A stretch of DNA of 64,000 nt from Branchiostoma lanceolatum (taxonomy: Eukaryota > Chordata > Leptocardii > Amphioxiformes > Branchiostomatidae), in assembly GCF_035083965.1 (NCBI RefSeq), contig NC_089738.1, positions 10,504,734-10,568,733 on the forward strand, written 5' to 3'. Position numbers and translations under genes: made by a program. Below are positions 45,711-58,555 of the stretch, piece by piece (positions within the stretch are counted from its first letter, which is position 1; each line of letters begins with the position of its first letter). Under the pieces are notes generated by a model. That model was not told the origin of the DNA and ran no database searches. It worked only from the letters and a program-made list of their open reading frames with translations.

Positions 45711-48700
45711 CTAGCGAGGGAGTTTCTGTCCCATCTCCTTCCAGTAACGTCCGGTCATCATGTCTCTGGCCTTCAACATCCTGACCACGAACTCAGGGAG
45801 AAGGGAGGTTCCCTTCTGTCCTAGCCCAGCCTTCCGACCAACAGACACCACCATAATGAAAGGATCTGAAAAAGACGAACAAATAAAAAGTCAATCTCTA
45901 TATATTAACCAATGCTTACGTGTAAGTTTCAATTGCATACAGGTCTGCCTTCTTCCCTGTTCCCCCCATCCCCCAATACACTTATCCCATACAGCATTTC
46001 ATTTCTTGTTTTTCTATACTTAGCTCTAAAATTACATGTATGATGTTTGATGTATGAAACCTTTTTAGTAGGCAATCTGATGTCTCTTATAGCTGCTACA
46101 TTCTAAACGTGACAATGTTTCTACATCAAGCAATGCACAAGTCAATATTTCGTTTGTCCATATTTAATTACAATGTGAATATTTGTTAGCCTTTACAATC
46201 CATATATGTTATGCTTACCTGGCTTGTACTCCTTCCTGGTCCCTCCAGTTTCCTGAGCAAGGATGTTCTTAACCAACAGATCTGCATGCATGCCTGCCCT
46301 GTACGCCATCTTGGTCTCAGGGATGTTGGTGCAATCCCCGATGGCATAGATTCCCTCTGTTCCCTGCACCTCGAAGAAGTTGTTGACTTTCAAGCTCCCA
46401 TTGTCTTCCATACTGGAGGCTGGAAAACAAAGTGTTTAACATGATGTAGACTTCTTCTGTGGTAGTGCCACAGTAGTGCCATAATAGTGCCAGAGTACTG
46501 CAGCAGTAATACCACAGTAGTGACAACGTCACATACAGCAACTACTGATAGAATGACACTTTTTTTTTAATTTCAGGATGCCATTTTGTCTTCCATACGC
46601 TAGACTGGAAATCAATACGATGTTGCATGTAAATGGAGACCTCTTTATGCTGTAATATTACCACAGTTTTACCGTATGAAAGGTGTTAAAAGGTGCTTAA
46701 GCACCAAGGACATTTTTTTTTCTTTTTGTAAATGCTGTTCAGTACCAAGGACAGACACACAACACATGCATGGCAATATAACGACACCTTAGAAATCGCC
46801 CATGAAGAGTAAACATTACATCTGCATGTAGATAAGATACATTCCAGCAGAACCATCTTACCACTCAAGTTCCTAGTACATCACATAGTGCATGTTAGGC
46901 TTATTTTAAACATACACTTACGACAGTGATGTTGAAAAATCTTGATCAGATCACAGAGCATATTTTCTGTAAGCAAAAATTTACCTAGACTGTCCTTGTA
47001 GGCCATGCTGTTGACCTTCAGCCCAGTACACGGGATGACCAGGTCAGCTGAGATCTCTGTCCCCTTGTCCGTCACGACTGTAACATTCTCCACTCTGTCT
47101 GTCGGCAGCTGGTCTAGGTTCGTTACTCTTTCACCTGAAGATGAGAACAAATAAAACAGTACGTGATTGTTATCAAGCATGACATAAAGGCATATGAAGG
47201 CGTTAATCATAACATATAGACTCCTCTCACTGAGGAAAACACTAAAAAGACACGTTCAATGTAAGCTAGTAGGTGAGCAATAATAAAATATAAATGGCAT
47301 ATCCAGTGAAGCAAACATTATCATTTTTGGACGAAAATACTATAGCTGTCAAGCTTTGCTGATGAATAAGAGGACAAATATAACGTTATAGTCCGGATAT
47401 GAGGATAGGTAGGAATAGTGAGTGAGGTATAATACACTACTATTGAATTCATGATCACCTACATTATATTTACCTATTTTTCTGAAAACATTGTTGCGGT
47501 CCATTTCTTAAATACCATTTCGAACTGACTTCAAACTTACCCAGTACAAGCTTGACACCCAATCCTTGCAGGATTTCTTTCAGTCTCTTCTGAAAGGCAT
47601 CGCTGGATTCACCATTTACCAGTTTGTCACGAGGGTGGATCAGCGTCACCTAGAGAATATCAACAATCATTATGTCAGATTCTGCAAGACAACAAGAAAC
47701 GTTACCTGTAAAATATCGGCCCAAACTTTTCATGATTTTAACTGTCACATACCGTTTCATATCATATATCAGGAGCTTACTAAAATGAAGATAGATTTCA
47801 TTTGTTTGATTTCAGAAGCTATAGTGGCAGTAGGACAGATATATTAAAGAAGCTGTTAAACTGTCAGACATTTTGATCAAGAGAGAAATATTCTGTTCTA
47901 GACATCATACCTCTTTGTCCTTGTAGTCAGTCGCTATCTCTCCCGCTATCTCTGTCCCGACAGCTCCTCCTCCTATGATGACAATCTTTTTTGCTGCTTG
48001 CACCTGCAAACACAGGAAATGGACAAAGGTTAAATTGTTGTATACACGTGGTTTATAGATAAGACTGCAATCGTTCAAGAATGTTATTGTTGTATTTTAT
48101 ATATGCCTGCATCCGGAGTGACAATGGGTAAGTTACTCCTACTTCATACAAATTATGAATACATGCTTTCTGCATACTGTTACTATAATATTAAAATCGC
48201 GATGGTTTTATTTCGAGGTTTTCACCGTGAATTAATTCATAACACCGCGAGTGTGCTTTCCAATTTAAATTTCATAACTACTGTACTATAGAATTGTTAA
48301 AACGCCGCGAAAACCGCCTTTCACCTTCTACCGCAAAAGTAAGTCCCCCCGAAAACAAATGAATCTATAGTATGTTAATTAAGATTACCAGTTTGAGAAC
48401 TGCTTCGCTCTTCTCCGTCACTTCTGCCGTTGTCGTCATTCCATCTGGTAGTTTTCCGGGGAAGGCACCCGTGGAGCCTGTCGCGAGAACGAGGTGGCTG
48501 TACTTCACCGTTTCCCCGCTAGCGAGAAGAACTGTCTTCCCCGCGGCGTCGATCCCAGTAACGGCGCCTTGCTTGAAGTTTTCACCGAAGGTTGGGGCGT
48601 AAGGTATCAGGATCTTCTTGGCAAAACCTCAATAAAAAAATCAAAACACAATGATATCGCTCCCAACGTACCTATCGAATCAAAGCATTCAGCCAGCTGA

Positions 48701-49180
48701 TGTGATTATTATGAAAATAATCATGATTATTGTTTTTAGATCGATACCTAATATATGTGTGTATAAAAAAATAGTTAGTTTATATCCTGAATCTGTGACG
48801 AACGCAATGAGAGATGCGCGCCAAACTGCACCAAACAACAATAAATGACTGAAGGTTGACAGTATCACGTAACAAAAAACACCTAGATGGCCCATGGACA
48901 CTGTCTATGCCGGCAGCTATATGATTCAAGTTTCTACCACCGAAAGGTCTGCTCGGAGATTACCAGAATTATGTTGAAATGCCTAATGAAAAAAAGGCTT
49001 ACCTGGTTCAGTACAGGACCTGACAGCCCCGACATTGTGGTACAACATTTCCTTGGGGTCAATCAGGGTGAACCTTGCCTTGTTCTTCAGGTTTCTGGCG
49101 AGTTGAATACCGGCATAGCCCCCTCCAACAATCACAACATGGACGTCTTCACGGTCCAGCAAAGATGGGCCTGATCCCAT
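45711..49180 (-). CDS. AIFM2-like: AIFM2/FSP1-like NAD(P)H-quinone oxidoreductase 4
   Basis: Seven exons: 49180-49003, 48627-48389, 48003-47911, 47649-47541, 47134-46985, 46419-46219 and 45865-45711. Phases agree and give 374 aa. The start [12 protein letters not shown] fits N-myristoylation; an upstream in-frame ATG at 49204 would hide Gly2 and is less likely. The FAD site is [10 protein letters not shown] (15-24), then [11 protein letters not shown], the NAD(P)H site [15 protein letters not shown] with the conserved Glu at 157, [12 protein letters not shown], and YAIGDC with Asp285, the same number as in human FSP1. The C-terminal exon reads [14 protein letters not shown] to GRYWKEMGQ. It lies in tandem with AIFM2-like gene 3 in the same orientation. 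The likely role is membrane quinone reduction protecting lipids from peroxidation. Confidence 0.93.
46461..46533. repeat. Short relic of the 22-bp minisatellite in the paralogous intron of gene 4
   Basis: Three to four decayed GTAGTGCCACAGTAGTGCC-type units end in GTAGTGACAACGTCACATAC, matching the end of the gene 3 array (TTAGTGACAACGTGATACAT at 40087). The intron position is the same, between exons 5 and 6. Confidence 0.75.
48184..48370. repeat. Possible dispersed repeat with CCGCGAA motifs in an intron of gene 4
   Basis: The segment has repeated CCGCGA/GCGAAAACCGC words and TTTCGAGGTTTTCACCG. A similar ACGGTTTTCGTGG and ACCGCGAATCTATTTAAG pair occurs at 45527-45625. It looks like a decayed repeat family and is not coding. 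Confidence 0.35.
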
Positions 49181-51427
49181 GCTGTGTTTTTTTCCTACAT
49201 GCATAGAAAATTATACACATTAGACTGGAGTGCACCCCTTAGGTGTTGTCAAAATATCACCTTCATTGTTTATTTTGGTTTTCAGGACAGACTGTTACTT
49301 GATACCTTCTGTGTCTCCATATGTTTGCCAGTTTGAAGAATTTCAACGCAGGAATTCATAAAATTGACTTTGCTAGAAATTGCAAAACCCAGTATCATAC
49401 TGTTCAAAGAAAGAAGGAATGTATGCAATTTGATATTCACCTCCAAGGTAAAAATATGGATATGTTTATACTGTGGTAACAAAATACCTAGTCAAGGGTC
49501 AACAGGCGGAAAGTATTTCATTTCGGGAGTAAAAATCACTACTAAAAAAACAGTAATCATACCACAATGAAAATTTAAGGTACAATTTTCTGTATCAGGG
49601 CATTTAGAGAGCACAAGTACAATCAACGATTCATTTCAAACGTCCTCGCACTGATATGAAAATATTGAGAATTAGAAATATAATGCATATTCATAATACA
49701 CCCCCTTTATACAAAAACGTGCTGTCTGTAATAGTCATTAGAATGCTTAAACATTAAAGTTAAACCCATAATTTGTTACTTACCGGTTAGTTGATTCAGA
49801 TATACGACGTGATCTTGAAGCACCTAAGCGTAGTTACCTGCGGTATTGAGTGACAGGTCTGCAAACAACCTTATTATACTAATAGAGGTCACACAGCCAG
49901 GCTTCTACTTCAAGCTCTTCCTGACGTTGAATCCAAATGGTCTCTTCCCTTGCTTTTGAAAACGCAAACTAAAATGTCTGGGACCCTAGACAAGGCCGTG
50001 CTCAGTCGTGGTGAGTGTTAGGAATATTTTGTTGACACGCGATGACTTGCATTTTTCGCGCCGCTTGTAACAAAATATGCAAGGTCAACGACCAAACGAT
50101 CGGTGAACTTTGACCATGAGGCCGGGCTTCAAACACCAGCCGAACTCACGCATTGTGCTTTGAATTCTTTGTTTGCCAGGCAATCTTAGACCAATGCAAA
50201 AACACTGTTTCAAGATTTTGCAAAAGCAGTCACAGCAACTGCTACGAATGAATCATTAGATGGTTCCACTATCATTTTACCAGATTAATTGTGCTTTTGC
50301 TCGTCGTGAACTCATGAATATTTGATGACCCGTATCAAATGCCGACGGCAGCAAGCGACTTATAATCGCCCCCTTCTCTTCCACCTAACGATATAATCCA
50401 ACACATTCTGAGCATTTGTTGTATTTTGATGAGTACGTTTTTTTTTTAGGCACAATGAAACAAATTAGGATTCCGTTTGCACAGCGCGACGGCTACTCTG
50501 GGATGACGTATATTTGCTTGTATGATATATATGGTGTATATGATATACACGCAAATACGTATACGGCCTCCCAGAGTCACTGTGGCTATACCGTTTGCAT
50601 AGCAAGTTGTATTTGGTAACAGATTGCTCTTCTAGCTGTATATACGCCGGGATTCTTTTTTTCAGATTCCCCCTAATTACTTGTAAACCGTCAGCATTAT
50701 GTATGACCTACAAATGTGCAGGGGATGATGTACAAGTGAAATAAAAATGTTACAAAGGCTTTGGTGTCATTATGTATAGTATTCAAACTCAAAGGTATAC
50801 AATAACTTTTTTGAGCAAAAAGGTTGTCTGATTATTACTTAGGCCTCCTTAGACTTCGGCCAATGGTAACCACAACAACGTCAAAATGACGTCATTACAT
50901 GACGTCATTTATATTCAAGCTATCAGTTGGGATCCGCCGTACGTCCCTTATAGTAGGGTGACTTGATTGAGACGTACGCTACGTGTGTCAGTGAAGTTTG
51001 CAATCGGACAAAACAGATGTTGTTTTATACGGAGGTTGTCTTTTTTTATTTGTTCGTTAGTTACGTTTGCACATTACCATGAAAGTGAGCCGAACCAAAC
51101 ACGCATGGTTGAAATACTATGTTTTCATCTTGTACTAATTATCACAAAACATAAATCAGAAGATACGTTTAGTCCTTCATTACCAAAAAAAGTCAGACCC
51201 AACAAGTCTATATAACATGCGAATTCGTATCTGTATCTGTATCTATATAGCCGGTATAACCGCCATTCGGCTCAACACACCAGCTTCGAAACTTGAAATT
51301 AGAGTACCCACATGTCACATTGTTTTAAACAGTTGTAGCAAAATATTATTTGCCACTAGCCTTCGGGCAAGGATTTGTAAAGATTTATCATCATCATCAT
51401 AGTTGGGTGTACAAGCTGTTTGGTCAG
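49181..51427. other. Upstream region of AIFM2-like gene 4 and downstream region of the SULT pseudogene
   Basis: No coding exon is recognised. The TAGCCTTCGGGCA word at 51357, followed by (TCA)n, also occurs at 30412 and may be part of a dispersed repeat. Confidence 0.5.
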
Positions 51428-53741
51428 CTACTCAAACTCGAACTCCAGCCCAGATCCTGCCATCCGTTCACGATACTTCTGGTCAAACTTGGTGCTCTCC
51501 TTGGCCGAGAAGTGGTTCTTCCAATCTCCAACGATACCTTGGGAGAAAGAAAGTAGTTGTTACCACATCCTATTGTATACTGTCTGTATGACTTGAACTA
51601 GAAGCAAAAACACCCATCATGACTTAATCGTATAGTAAAGAAAGGAATATAGCAAAATTTCTGAAATCTCATGTTATGGCGATTTCGTTACTGTATAAAA
51701 TTATGAATGTAACGTTAACGTTAAAATAACACTATAAGTGTAAACTAGATAAGATAAAGATAATGTTCTTAAGTCAAATGAGGAAAAGAACTTTCAGTTA
51801 CGGAAATCATAACATTGATTAGTTTGTGAGCATTAGTCATCCAGGTCCCAGAAATTGAAGAATAAAAGTGTAATTGAATCTATACCGCCGGGTTACCGCA
51901 TTTTATTTTCAGACGTTTTTTTTAAAGAATTTTAATTTCCTTCACTGATCAAAAGTGTCAGGTGGCGCATGAAACGTCTGTGAATAAAATTCGGTAATCC
52001 AGTGGTATACAGTCAGCAACAATTTTATTCTTCGATAACAGTGATCTTTTTTACCTTTCCTGACGATATTCTTTCTCCACGCATCAGATTCTGCCAATGA
52101 CTTTCTCATTGACTCAAAGCTACAACTGGTCAGCACATGGGTCAGATGGTCATCGGTCAGTTCTTTATCCAGGAAGGCTGCTATAGTCTTCACTGACGAG
52201 CGAAAATCCTGCAAATAAGTACAAATGTATTGATACATGTACTGACGAACGTAAGGTAATAATGACGGCTTTGGTAATGATCCATCTCATTTTTTTTCCA
52301 TTTGATTCTCCTGTAAGTGTATTTGAAAATCATACCCGTACTTTACCTTTTTCAGATCTTCATACTTGACAAAAAGGAAGTGAGGGTCATCTTTCATTTG
52401 CCACCAGCCCAACACGTGGTCAAAGTAGTCACCATAAACTACTGCAATGAAAAAGCATCGATGTGTATAATTATCTAAGGTAAGACTAATTTGATATTAT
52501 GAATGTCATCCTAATATAGCTCAAAACTAATGCGAGAAGGTGAAAAAAATCCAGCAAAAGAATTCTGCTAGAATCTCAAAATTACAGAAACACATATATG
52601 CTAGGACAAACTGAACCACAGAACATTGTTTATAAAACAAGCAACAAGTCTAGTCTTTATTTGTATATCAAAATTCAAAGAAGTACTAGGTTGATGACGA
52701 TCGAATTCGAAGGAGGTGGGATGTCTTGTTCTTCATCCAGTTCAATAGTGATTGATTTTGTGACTTTATTACTTGTTGTACTACTAGGTAAATTATCAAT
52801 GAAGAAGGAGCGTAACTTTAGACACCATGCATTTTACATGCCCTAACTTTTTTAAGAATTCAGAATAGCTTTATACATTCATTTCACTGCTCAATGAAAT
52901 CCTCACTTTCTCCATCCTGGAATTCCAGGTACATTTGGGATCCACATGCGCATGGACCTCACAATTACTCTTTTTGTAATCTTTCCACTATACTTTTGTC
53001 TGCTATGTCGACATGTCAGATATTTGTCACGGTCAAAATGCTCTACTTCTACTTGGTGGTCTAATCTAGGGTTAAGTTATCGGACATTTGGAAACTTATC
53101 AAGTAAGTGGATCACAAAATAAAGAATTTTGAGGAAGCAAAATGTCTGGACAGATCTAGACCTTGGTACTTGGAGCTGCCAGGCCTGGCGGTGCCAGTCG
53201 GAAGTGCAGATGGGTATGCATCAGCCGGGGAGATGGGCTCTCTCGCAGCTCGATGTAGTAGGGTTGCTGCTTTTCTGGAGGCAAAAACTCAGGCGCTTTT
53301 GGTGATGTGTTTTCATTCTTTCCGCCAAGAATCTTATACACAACTTCGTACATCCAGTTGGTACCTTGAAGGAAATACATAAGTTAATGATGTTTTTGAC
53401 ATACGAAATTTCTGGTGATCTGGCTTTAAAGAAAATGTACATGTAAAAGTAGCCGCAAATAACAAAATGATGCAATTTCAAAGACGTGTAGACTTTCAAT
53501 CTGCAAAGTCTGGCGATAAGTTTAAGTCTTTATTACATTGATGTAGTTGATGATGCACAGCCTTTTTGCAGCAGCACCTACCACTTTTGGGGTAGCTTAC
53601 TATCACCACATCATCGTCACGTATCTCAAACGTCTTCATCGCCTCCAGGCTTTCCCTTGGAACCATAACTGGGAACAATATTCCCTGGTACTCCGCGTAA
53701 GGAGGTGGCCCGGGCAGGGGTTGTTGTTGCGAAGATGCCAT
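51428..53741 (-). pseudogene. SULT-like: Cytosolic sulfotransferase (SULT-like) copy lacking an internal exon
   Basis: Recognisable exons: 53741-53582, 53364-53162, 52441-52347, 52208-52055 and 51537-51428. They encode the PAPS 5'-phosphosulfate loop YPKSGTNW (about 49-56), the catalytic His of THLHF (H104), YGDYFDHVLGWW and the C-terminal RKGIVGDWKNHFS motif. The exon carrying the 3'-phosphate site (RNPKDVCVSFYYY in the sister at 56804-56936) is absent: the flanks of that exon align to about 52890-52950 here with the middle deleted. Joining the neighbouring exons gives AAG followed by TAG, so the product would stop at about 121 residues. All remaining exons are open and splice sites are intact, so the loss looks recent. 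A truncated or regulatory transcript is possible. Confidence 0.8.
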
Positions 53742-55337
53742 GCTGCTGAATGCTGCAAGACCGAAAAGAAAAACATTATTATCATTGTCCATATCGTTGA
53801 AGACTGGCGAAAAGATATTTCTAGAATTGAACTTATTGAAAGCATGACCAGGAAAGAACGCTGAAGAAGAGAGCATATTTTTGTGAAGCAGTTTGTGCCC
53901 TCTCCATTTGAAAAAAAGTTACATTGCGATGCACTCTATTCAAATATTTGCTTTCAGATTGTCACTAGCAGTCCGGGTGGGTTAAGGTCATTGGCCGTAA
54001 GAACGTCGCACCCATAGACTTTAGACTGTGTGAGTCAGTCAACATTCAATACATAGACAGTTCTTTGTGCGCGCGCAAAAGTGTACAAAGTAATGTTAAC
54101 ACACTCCGAGTTATACTTTTCTGCTACGTTAATGACTACAGTTACATGTCTGATAATCGTCGTTGATCCATGCTATCGACATTTCCGGGATGTCTGACAC
54201 TGAGTTCCCGGTCCAAACTGACTCAGTGCACCGTACAATGTGCCGGTTAAAAGGCCATATCAATCGATCAACCTACCTTGATGATTAACTGATAGATAGG
54301 TAAATACATGCGGTAGCTAAAGGAGTTAATAAAACAACAAACAATACATTAACACCCAAGAACCAACCGTGATTTTCGTATGTCCCAAAATTTAGTTTGC
54401 ACCTTGACCTGTGAATCTGACCTTTGTTCGGAGTGACCGATCCGGAGTGACACGTCATACCAGAGGGAATATTTAACTTGCTTCTGTAAACTTGGTAAAA
54501 ATCAAACTTTCTATTTTGTATGCGGCTCGGGAAACAATCCCATAGCCACCTATATAAAGTTGACGTCATGGTAACAGAAATGATATTTTACTTGTAGGCA
54601 GTCCCATTGAAACATCGTAATAAACCATTCCCCTTTATAATAGCCATTTCATGTTTGACGGGAATGACTAGAATGATCCCTCCGGATCTCTATATATATT
54701 AGCACGTAATTTGACTCTTGGATGTCTTTGTACATACACTGTCTTACAACGCAAATACTGTACAGTCAAATCGAATATAGAATCAAGCGTCTAATCAATT
54801 AATTTTTAGCAGCCACCAGAGTATTTTCCTACTTGCTTCCAACAAGCACGTTTTTAATCTTAGCAGGATACAGTGTCGTAATAAATGATTGCGAGTTACA
54901 AACATTGTCAGCTTTATTGAGTGCTAGGATAAAATGAAAGAACACAAAATGCTGGGGGGGGGATATCCGATTCAGTTTGAACATACGGACAGAGGTCGTT
55001 ACCGCCACTGCAGAAGTATCTTCAGAGGTACCAAGATTTTAACTTGAATTTTAATTAATTAGGAAAATACTTGATATTAACAATAGACAGTCTACGTTTT
55101 ACACTACGACATTTTATGGTTAAGTATCCCTTGTGTTCTTCAAAATTTGCAGTGAAAGCCTGAACTAGTTCAAATGTTATTGATTATACATGGCCTTGAC
55201 ACCGCATAAAGCAACGACACGTTTTCAATCATTGTTGTATCACCATGAAATGAACCAAAAATTCCTGTATTCAAGATTCAGTTTTGTTTTTGAAAGTAGC
55301 TATCACGTTCGGATGTACGAGGTGTTTAGTCAGCTAG
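53742..55337. other. Intergenic region between the two SULT copies
   Basis: An acceptor just before the ATG (CTTGCAG|CATTCAGCAGC) suggests a non-coding first exon of the pseudogene lies further upstream. No other gene is recognised. Confidence 0.5.
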
Positions 55338-58269
55338 CTACTCAAACTCGAACTCCAGCCCAGATCCTGCCATCCGTTCACGATACTTCTGGTCAAACTT
55401 GGCGCTCTCCTCGGCCGAGAAGTGGTTCTTCCAATCTCCGACGACACCTTAACAGACAGAAAGTAGTTGTTACGGCACCCTATTGTATATAGTCTGTATG
55501 ACTTTGACTAGAAGCAAGCAAAACTAATATTTCACCTTCACAACTAATCACCACTAATATAAGGAAATAATATATTTGAAGATTCAAGATTACAAAGCTT
55601 GTCGAATTTATGTTACTGCAATGACGTTACAAACTAGATAATCCCAAGTTACTGTTATAAAGTCAAAAGAGGAAAAGGCCACTAAGATCCCATATCTTCG
55701 TTGACGGACATTAACGAAAGTCATATCTCAGACTTCTAATTTCATGAACATCCCCTTGCCATACTATGTAAAGCTCCCGAACACATTGTGCACAATTCTG
55801 TGTGCGACTCTCTCATGTACATGTTACGATATGCACTTAGCAATGTTACATGGGTGATTTTATATACATTGTAACGTTACATCTGCAACTTAGCCTAGGC
55901 TATAGGACTACCATGAATAAAATTTATAATTTGGTATCTGAACTTATTATAGCTAGCTCCCGACTATTCTTTGCGGAGAGGAGACTCGGGAGTTATAATA
56001 AGTTTATAACCAGGCTAGCACATTTAAGTGTGTTATCAAATCAACCATGCAGTTCATCGATCATCAGTTCAGCTAATCTCTTATAAGCAATATACAATTT
56101 CTGAGGAAACAGAATTTGAACAGAAACGTTAACATTCATTTTTTACCTTTCCTGACGATGTTCTTTCTCCACCCATTAGATTTTGCCAACGTCTTTCTCA
56201 TTGACTCTACACTGTAACTGGTCAGCAAACGATCAAGATCTTCATCGGTCAGTTCTTTCTCCAGGAAGGCTGCTATAGTCTTCACTGAAGAGCGAAAATC
56301 CTGCAAATAAGTACAAATGTATTGATACTAACGAAAAGTGATCATGGCGATATTGGTAATGATCCATCTCATTTTTCATTCATTTGATTCTCCATAAGTA
56401 TATATTTGAATATCATACGCATTCCTTACCTTTTTCAGATCTTCGTACTTCATAAAGAGAAAGTGGGGGTCATCTTTCATTTGCCACCAGCCGAGAACGT
56501 GGTCAAAGTAGTCACCAAAGATGACTGCAATGAAAGAACATTGTCATTCATGATGATCTTAAAAGATATCTGTAGGAGTATCAGATGTTTGTATCAGCAA
56601 AGACTTTTACCAAGCAATAGTAGAATTTACTTAAGAAACTGCATTACGACATTGTCTTTCTTTATCTCGTTGTACTACAGGCATACTGGTAATGGTGGAG
56701 GAAGAAGCATAACTTTAGACATCATGCATTCTACATGATTTACATTTAGTTCTCTTTACGCAATGACTTTAAGCATGTATTTCACTGCCCAAACAAAACT
56801 CACTTTTTCCATCTAGGAAGTCCTTACTGTGCTGTTCCCAAGATTCTGGAGTCTTAAGATGCAGAGTTTTCTGCAGGTAGTAGTAGAACGACACACAAAC
56901 ATCCTTGGGGTTCCGCATGATGACAATGACTTTCACCTACAAATGATGATATCATCGTTAGAGAGCAATTTCTATTGATATGTACTTTTTTATTAGCCTC
57001 CGCACGTGCATTTGGGGTCCACGTGGACCTCACCATTATTTTATCGAAATATTTTCAGTACTACTCTTGTCTGCTAAAGTTTATAAGAGATTTGTCATGA
57101 TGGTGTCATGATCAAAAGGTTCTGCTTCTCCTTATCTAAACCGGATCTTAATGATCAGGCAATTACATAGAAACTTGAAATATGAGTGGATCACATTGTA
57201 AAGATAAGATGCTTGAGGTATCAAAATGCCTGGACTGAACTAGACCTTGGTACTTGGAGCTGCCAGGCCTGGCGGTGCCAGTTGGAATGGCATATGGGTT
57301 ATCATCAGCCGAGGAGATGGCCTCTCTCGCAGCTCGATGTAGTAGGGTTGTTTTTTTGGAGGCCAAAGCTCGAGCTCTGAAAACTCGGGTCCTACTGGCG
57401 ATGCGCTTTCATTCTTTCCACCAAGAATGTTAGACACAATTTCCAACATCCAGTTTGTACCTTGGAGAAAATGCAGCAGTTAAATGACGTTTCCAATTGT
57501 GACAATAAAAACGTGAGAAAGTGCAAAATAAATGGGATAAAGTGGGGAGAGGTGGCAACATCCACGGAGGTTGGGGGGTTGGGCAGTACCCTTGACAATG
57601 CTTCCCATAACACAAGAAATGTGGAAGGCGTATCCCGGTGTGTTTAGCTGGATCGCGCATGCGCACTAAGTGAGACCAATCGGGGGAGATACTTAGGTGA
57701 TTTTTGCCGCTAAATCAATTAACTCATTAATCTGTCATTAACTCACGAAGCAACGGTGGTCAACACAGGACGAATTTCCTGCAGTGTACATTCGTTTCAA
57801 GGGTATGTGTAAGGATATTTGAGATCCTTTACACGTCCTGCACACTGAAGTGGTGCATTTCCGAGAGTTTCTAGGACATGTAAAGGACCGGACGCGCCCG
57901 GTTTTTAAAGGAAAAAGAATGTGGAATTTTCAGGGATGTTTAAAGCAATTTCGGAATGTCAGGGACCTCGGGTTCTGGGCCAAACGACCTTATGGTATGC
58001 GACGCCACGTTACGTTAGCTAAAATGCTCGGTCACATGAAAAGTAAGAACGTTATACACATGTATATGTGATTAGCGATCGATAAACGCCGTTTTGCAAC
58101 AGAACTTACCGCTTTTGAGAGAGCTTAGTATCACCACATCATCGTCACGTATCTCAAAAGTCTTCATCGCTTCCAAGCTTTCCTTTGGAACTATAGCTGG
58201 GAACATTATCCCTTGGTATTCCACGTAGGGAGGTGGCTCGGACAGGGGGTGTTGTTGCCAATATTCCAT
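55338..58269 (-). CDS. SULT-like: Cytosolic sulfotransferase (SULT-like) with altered PAPS loop
   Basis: Six exons: 58269-58110, 57460-57246, 56936-56804, 56524-56430, 56300-56147 and 55447-55338. Phases agree and give 288 aa, typical for cytosolic SULTs, which move sulfate from PAPS to phenols, steroids or amines. Motifs: THMPF with the catalytic His, VKVIVIMRNPKDVCVSFYYY (3'-phosphate site), FGDYFDHVLGWW and RKGVVGDWKNHFS. The first PAPS loop reads SLKSGTNW in place of YPKSGTNW in the sister copy, so Tyr-Pro is Ser-Leu while the Lys, Ser, Gly, Thr and Trp remain. It is a tandem duplicate of the pseudogene at 51.4-53.7 kb. The exon 2 donor (AAG|GTCTAG) is unusual but shared by both copies. 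An acceptor before the ATG implies a non-coding first exon upstream. Confidence 0.9.
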
Positions 58270-58400
58270 GCTGAATACTACAAATTCAAAAAAAAAGGCA
58301 AACATTACTGTCATTGTCCATATCGTTGCAGACTGGTGAAAGATTTTTTTTTTACTTGATACGACCACGTCACATGCAACCACTCCCTCCCGACTGATTC

Positions 58401-58477
58401 CCAACTGCAAACTCTCTCATGAATCGAAATGTACACACCAACTGCAAACTCTCTCATGAATCGAAATGTACACACCA
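58401..58477. repeat. Perfect 37-bp tandem duplication
   Basis: A 37-base unit beginning CCAACTGCAAACTCTCTCAT is repeated twice in direct succession without mismatch (starts 58401 and 58438), just upstream of the SULT start. Perfect identity suggests a very recent event. Confidence 0.9.
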
Positions 58478-58555
58478 GGGAAGCATCAAAAAGGGTCCAT
58501 GTCGTTATTACGTATACACAAAATGATCAATAAAACACTGTGCGAAAAGGGTCGA

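Noticed and set aside
51942..52238. Independent short gene at the 3' end of the SULT pseudogene
   Set aside because: The frame is the internal SULT exon (52208-52055) plus intron read-through.
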